Shown piece after piece: positions 60,246 to 64,000 of a stretch of 64,000 nt of DNA. The position numbers and the translations under genes were made by a program. The DNA comes from an uncultured Spartobacteria bacterium. GTDB taxonomy: Bacteria > Verrucomicrobiota > Verrucomicrobiia > Chthoniobacterales > JAATET01. Position 1 is the first letter of the stretch. Each line of letters begins with the position of its first letter. The stretch is taken from NCBI GenBank assembly GCA_937901895.1, contig CALGTD010000108.1, positions 18,374 through 82,373 of the forward strand, in the 5' to 3' direction. Under the pieces are notes generated by a model that did no database searches, was not told the DNA's origin, and worked only from the letters and a program-made list of their open reading frames with translations.

Positions 60246-61910
60246 ATGAGCAAATCAAAACCCGGGCTCACGCCGCTCGGCATCCTTTTCAGTCTCGTTC
60301 TGGTCGGTGCGTTGATCGGTCTTGGATTTTTCGTTCTCACGCGAGAGGAGGAGTCGCGCCCGGTGCCTGCGGTGCCGTCGTCACCTGCCGCTCCTGCCGC
60401 CGGGATCGAAACGGTCGAAACGCTGCACGAAGCCCCGAAACTCGGGCCGTCCGCGCCGTATCTGCCGAAGGACGGTGTCATCGACGTGGAGCTCAGCGAA
60501 TATGCCGGCTACGCCGGATTGGTCGCTGCGAACGGAGGACTCGAACCCTCGGAGAATTCCTATTTCTTCAGGAATCACGGGTTCAAGGTCCGCATCAAAC
60601 TGAGCGAGGAGGAGAGCTGGTCCGCGCTCAACGGCGGAAAAATGGCAGCGTCCGCCACCACGGTGGATGTGCTGGCGGTTTACGGGCGGCAGTTCAACGT
60701 CGTCGTGCCGGCGCAGATCGGTTTCTCGCGCGGCGCGGATGGCATTCTCGTTCGCTCGGATGTGCGCAGCATCAACGGCCTGAGAGGCCGTGTCGTCGCG
60801 ACCGCGCAGTTCACGGAGGCGGATTTCTTCATCCGCTATCTCGCACAGGAGGCGGGCATCGAGATCGCGATGCTCTCCGATCTCGACGAGCGGCCCGATC
60901 CGGAGAAGATCAACCTCATCTTCTGCGAGGATGCCTTCGCCGCAGGCGATCTGTTTCTCGACGATCTGAAGGCCGGCCGCGATCAACTCGCCGGGTGCGT
61001 GACGTGGGCGCCGAAGACGACGGAAGTCGTGGAGGCGAGCAACGGGCGTGCCCGTGAGCTCGTGACGAATCGAAACCTGCTGGTGATTGCGGACATTCTC
61101 GTGGTCAATCGCCCGTTCGCCGAAGCGAACCCGAAGATGGTCGAGGGACTCGTGGACGGGTTGCTGCACGGCAATGCCATGGTCCGGAAGGATCCCGAGG
61201 CGCACGTTCCCGTGGTGGCAAAGGCCTTCGGGTGGACACCGGAGGAGACACGCCAGGAACTTTCAAAGGTCCATCTGTCGAACCTCCCTGAAAACGAAGC
61301 GTTCTTTTCCGGAGCGATCGACGCCGCCGGCAGCTACGGCGGGATCTACCAATCCGCGGTGTATGCCTACGGGCCCAGGCTCATCCCCAACCCCGTCGAT
61401 GCGAGCCGGTTCCTCGATCTTGCCGCGCTGAAGGCGGTCGAAGCCGCTGGCAACCATGCCGGCGAGGTCGTCGAAATCCGTCCCTTAAAATCCGGGTCCG
61501 GACCGGCGGTCGAGGACAATCCGCTGCTCAGCAAGGATATCCGGTTTCTCTTCGAGCCGAACTCCGCGAACCTCGACATGAACGCGCCCGGCAATCTCGA
61601 GCGACTCGACGACATTCGCCGGCTGCTTCAGGTTTCCCCCGGTTCCACCGTCCTGTTGCGGGGCCATGTCGACGACGCGCTCGTTCCGCAGTTCCGGGAA
61701 CAGGGCGGCGAAGCGTTCGTGCGATCCATGGCGCTCAAGGCCATGGAGCTGAGCCGCGATCGGGCGGCGGAAATCCGGCGTCTGCTCGTCGAACGTCAGC
61801 AGGTCGACCCCGCGCGCATCGAGATCGTCGGACGCGGATGGGAGGAGCCGGTTGGTGCGACCTCCGAGGAAAAGCGCCGCGTTGAGGTGCAGTGGTTCAT
61901 GGTGGAATAG
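60246..61910 (+). CDS. Substrate-binding protein fused to OmpA peptidoglycan-binding domain
   Basis: The 554-residue protein is inner-membrane-anchored by an uncleaved N-terminal helix (TPLGILFSLVLVGALIGLGFFVL). After a Pro/Ala-rich linker there is a periplasmic NrtA/SsuA-like substrate-binding domain at about 75-410 (GRQFNVVVPAQIGFSRGADG, SINGLRGRVVATAQFTEADF, PKMVEGLVDGLL). An OmpA-like domain follows at about 445-554 (IRFLFEPNSANLDMNAPGN, RAAEIRRLLVERQ, RVEVQWFM). No cognate ABC permease or ATPase gene is present, so it looks like a sensor or anchor and not part of a transporter. Confidence 0.82.
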   Translation: MSKSKPGLTPLGILFSLVLVGALIGLGFFVLTREEESRPVPAVPSSPAAPAAGIETVETLHEAPKLGPSAPYLPKDGVIDVELSEYAGYAGLVAANGGLEPSENSYFFRNHGFKVRIKLSEEESWSALNGGKMAASATTVDVLAVYGRQFNVVVPAQIGFSRGADGILVRSDVRSINGLRGRVVATAQFTEADFFIRYLAQEAGIEIAMLSDLDERPDPEKINLIFCEDAFAAGDLFLDDLKAGRDQLAGCVTWAPKTTEVVEASNGRARELVTNRNLLVIADILVVNRPFAEANPKMVEGLVDGLLHGNAMVRKDPEAHVPVVAKAFGWTPEETRQELSKVHLSNLPENEAFFSGAIDAAGSYGGIYQSAVYAYGPRLIPNPVDASRFLDLAALKAVEAAGNHAGEVVEIRPLKSGSGPAVEDNPLLSKDIRFLFEPNSANLDMNAPGNLERLDDIRRLLQVSPGSTVLLRGHVDDALVPQFREQGGEAFVRSMALKAMELSRDRAAEIRRLLVERQQVDPARIEIVGRGWEEPVGATSEEKRRVEVQWFMVE

Positions 61911-62010
61911 GGGGCGCGCAACCACGGCATCATGATGATGCGCGGCTGCTCGTCGTGCCACGCTGCCCTGGCGCGAACGGAAGGCCGGAGTGTCTCCCTG
62001 CGCGTGGCGG

Positions 62011-62775
62011 TCAGACCGTTGCGCCGGTGGACTCGCGGATGCTGGCCTCGGTGTATTGGCGGTTCATTGCGGCGATGAACGACGCAGGGATGTGCGCGGG
62101 GCAGACCGCCTCGCACTCGTAGTAGTTCGAGCAGTTGCCGAAGCCTTCCTTGTCCATCTGGCGAACCATGCCGAGCACCCGGCGGTGCTTTTCGGGTTTC
62201 CCCTGGGGCAGGAGATTCAGGTGGTTCACCTTTGCGCTGACAAAGAGCATGGCCGAGCTGTTCGGGCAGGCTGCGACGCAGGCTCCGCAACCGATGCAGG
62301 CGGCGGCGTCCATCGCTTCGTCGGCGATGGGCTTGGGGATCGGCAGGGCGTTCGCGTCGGGCGCGGAGCCGCTCCGCTCGGAGATGAACCCGCCGGCCTG
62401 AATGATGCGGTCGAAGGCTTCGCGATTGACCGCGAGATCCTTTTGAATCGGAAAGGCACCGGCGCGGAACGGCTCGATTGTGATCGTCTCGCCGTCCTTG
62501 AACTTGCGCATGTAGAGCTGGCACGTCGTGCCGACACCGCGGTCCTTGCCGTGCGGGACGCCGTTGATCGTGAGGCTGCACATGCCGCAGATGCCTTCGC
62601 GGCAGTCGTGGTCGAACGCAATGGGCTCCTCGCCTTTGTTGACGAGCGACTCGTTGACGATATCCAGCATCTCGAGGAAGGAGGCCTCGGCGGGAATGTT
62701 CTTCGCCTCGTAGTCGACGAGAGTTCCCTCGGAATTCGCGCCCTTCTGGCGCCAGACTTTGAGTTTGAAATCCAT
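62011..62775 (-). CDS. sdhB: Succinate dehydrogenase/fumarate reductase iron-sulfur subunit
   Basis: The 254-residue subunit has the [2Fe-2S] loop HDCREGICGMCSLTING and the [4Fe-4S] motif CIGCGACVAACP. The third cluster motif is CSNYYECEAVCP. It carries electrons between the flavoprotein and the membrane quinone site. The layout is that of the non-classical subgroup with a soluble-type FrdB-like long sequence, as in Bacteroidota. It lies 17 bases behind sdhA on the same strand. Confidence 0.95.
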   Translation of the reverse strand: MDFKLKVWRQKGANSEGTLVDYEAKNIPAEASFLEMLDIVNESLVNKGEEPIAFDHDCREGICGMCSLTINGVPHGKDRGVGTTCQLYMRKFKDGETITIEPFRAGAFPIQKDLAVNREAFDRIIQAGGFISERSGSAPDANALPIPKPIADEAMDAAACIGCGACVAACPNSSAMLFVSAKVNHLNLLPQGKPEKHRRVLGMVRQMDKEGFGNCSNYYECEAVCPAHIPASFIAAMNRQYTEASIRESTGATV

Positions 62776-62792
62776 GGTGGATGCCGGGTCGG

Positions 62793-64000
62793 TTACTTGT
62801 AGCTGCGGGTCGCCAGATGCACGAACTCGTAGTTGAGCGGCTCTTTTACGAGAGTCGGCGGGTTGCCGTCTCCTTCGTATTTCCAGGCGGCGACATGGGT
62901 GAAGTTTTCGTCGTCGCGGAGAGCCTCTCCGTCGGGCGTCTGGTATTCGGTGCGGAAGTGGCCGCCGCAGGATTCCTCACGCGTAAGTGCGTCGAGGCAC
63001 ATGAGCTCGCCGAATTCGAGGAAATCGGCCACGCGGCCCGCCATCTCGAGAGACTGGTTGAGCTCGGTGCCGGAACCGGGAACCCGGACGTTCTTCCAGA
63101 ATTCCTCGCGGAGTTGCGGAATCTTCTCCAGCGCCTCGGTGAGGCCGGCCTTGTCGCGGGCCATGCCGCATTTGTCCCACAGCAGGAGTCCCAGCTCGCG
63201 GTGGAAGGAGTCGACGCTGCGCGTGCCCTGGACGGAGAGCAGCTTCCGCGTGCGTTCGAGGACTTCCTTCTTCGTGGCTTCGAACGCGGGGTGGTTGGGA
63301 TCGACCTTCCTGCCGAACTGCGTGCTGAGGTATTCGCCGATCGTGTAGGGAATGACGAAGTAGCCGTCGGCGAGGCCCTGCATGAGCGCCGAGGCGCCGA
63401 GGCGGTTTGCGCCGTGATCGGAGAAGTTTGCCTCGCCGAGGACGTGGAGGCCGGGAATATTGCTGCTCAGGTTGTAGTCCACCCAGAGGCCTCCCATTGT
63501 GTAGTGGACCGCCGGATAGATGCGCATCGGCCGCTCGTAGGCGTTCTCTCCGGTGATGTTTTCATACATCTCGAAGAGGTTGCCGTAGCGTTCCTGGATC
63601 GTGGAAAGCCCGAGGCGTTTGATGGCATCGGAAAAGTCGAGGTAAACGCCGCGTCCGCCGGGGCCGACGCCGCGTCCGTCGTCGCAGGCCTCCTTCGCGC
63701 TGCGCGAGGAGATGTCGCGCGGGGCGAGGTTTCCGTAGCTCGGGTATTTGCGCTCGAGGTAGTAATCACGATCCTCCTCGGGGATCTCGTGCGGCGGCTT
63801 TCCGCAATCCTCCCTGCGCTTCGGCACCCAGACGCGGCCGTCGTTGCGCAGCGACTCGGACATGAGCGTGAGTTTCGACTGGTAGTTGCCGCTGACCGGG
63901 ATGCACGTCGGGTGAATCTGCGTGTAGCAGGGGTTCGCAAAGAGCGCACCTCGCTTGTAGGCACGGTAGGTGGCGGTGACGTTGCAGCCCTTCGCGGTCG
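62793..64000 (-). CDS. sdhA: Succinate dehydrogenase/fumarate reductase flavoprotein subunit (5' end outside window)
   Basis: The frame stays open to the right edge, so the N-terminal FAD-binding part is missing. The visible 402 residues include GALFANPCYTQIHPTCIPVS, SKLTLMSESLRNDGRVWVPK, YPAVHYTMGGLWVDYN, LGEANFSDHGANRLGASALM and a C-terminal tail ending LNYEFVHLATRSYK. These are the substrate and catalytic-Arg regions of SdhA/FrdA. An internal Met at 63863 is not the true start, because the reading frame upstream of it is clearly SdhA sequence. Confidence 0.95.
   Translation of the reverse strand, partial: TAKGCNVTATYRAYKRGALFANPCYTQIHPTCIPVSGNYQSKLTLMSESLRNDGRVWVPKRREDCGKPPHEIPEEDRDYYLERKYPSYGNLAPRDISSRSAKEACDDGRGVGPGGRGVYLDFSDAIKRLGLSTIQERYGNLFEMYENITGENAYERPMRIYPAVHYTMGGLWVDYNLSSNIPGLHVLGEANFSDHGANRLGASALMQGLADGYFVIPYTIGEYLSTQFGRKVDPNHPAFEATKKEVLERTRKLLSVQGTRSVDSFHRELGLLLWDKCGMARDKAGLTEALEKIPQLREEFWKNVRVPGSGTELNQSLEMAGRVADFLEFGELMCLDALTREESCGGHFRTEYQTPDGEALRDDENFTHVAAWKYEGDGNPPTLVKEPLNYEFVHLATRSYK

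Noticed and set aside
1..64000. CRISPR arrays, insertion sequences, prophage or integron features
   Set aside because: No regularly spaced repeats, transposase or integrase motifs, and no phage structural genes were seen on either strand.

Overview
The window is about 63% GC, densely coded (no gap between supported genes exceeds about 185 bases) and reads as one chromosome segment of a Gram-negative bacterium, most likely Verrucomicrobiota. The reasons are indirect. There are three surface or secreted proteins with PEP-CTERM tails, one of them built of autotransporter-type beta repeats. There is a very large lamin-tail/CotH secreted protein. Other pointers are the OpcA-zwf pair, a soluble-type three-cluster succinate dehydrogenase, and many genes joined by ATGA, GTGA or TTGA stop/start overlaps. 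I see no insertion sequence, prophage, integrase or CRISPR array. The only RNA gene I can support is one tRNA-Thr(UGU).

Layout. 1-2564: opcA (cut by the window edge) and zwf, oxidative pentose phosphate pathway. 2739-5329: OmpA-like lipoprotein and an FHA-ABC exporter. 5280-7791: an SGNH hydrolase and a frameshifted repeat protein, both PEP-CTERM. 7857-9244: tmk, a cpYpsA-type protein and tRNA-Thr. 9343-13709: a DUF2314 protein, a membrane protein, htpG, an ABM monooxygenase, a hypothetical gene and a Tat-exported M15-type peptidase. 13828-17582: DEAD-box helicase, then a J-protein with a compact Hsp70 and a small lipoprotein. 17663-22972: LTD/CotH giant protein, adenosine deaminase, VOC protein. 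23017-28273: a uronate locus, with a LarA-like racemase/epimerase and a mannonate-type SDR on one strand, diverging from uxaC and a hexuronate MFS transporter. 28274-31050: small genes, SemiSWEET, and a HAD phosphatase diverging from a DeoR regulator.

31135-37642 is a tightly overlapped string: nuoB, nuoC, rnd, nadC, birA, S41 protease, tsaD and a thioredoxin-like protein. nth faces it. 38475-44928 is the translation operon nusA-infB-rbfA-DHH phosphoesterase-truB-ribF. 45061-50276 holds a flavin-type oxidoreductase and a long PEP-CTERM autotransporter-repeat gene. The open frame of that gene fails to stop where the protein should end and runs antisense through aroE. gltX-aroE, then yqeY-ispD-M16 peptidase, follow on opposite strands around a long inverted repeat. 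54290-56927: a rhomboid-fold protein without catalytic residues and a DCC/lipase-maturation-factor fusion.

56976-61910 is the most interesting block. A PspA/IM30 (ESCRT-III superfamily) protein, an AAA+ ATPase with a large unassigned N-terminal half, a membrane-anchored coiled-coil protein and a substrate-binding-protein/OmpA fusion lie in one apparent operon. I read it as a candidate envelope-remodelling or envelope-stress module that runs from inner membrane to peptidoglycan. The window ends in sdhB and a partial sdhA.

Gene functions rest on motifs I can read in the translations. No database search was run.
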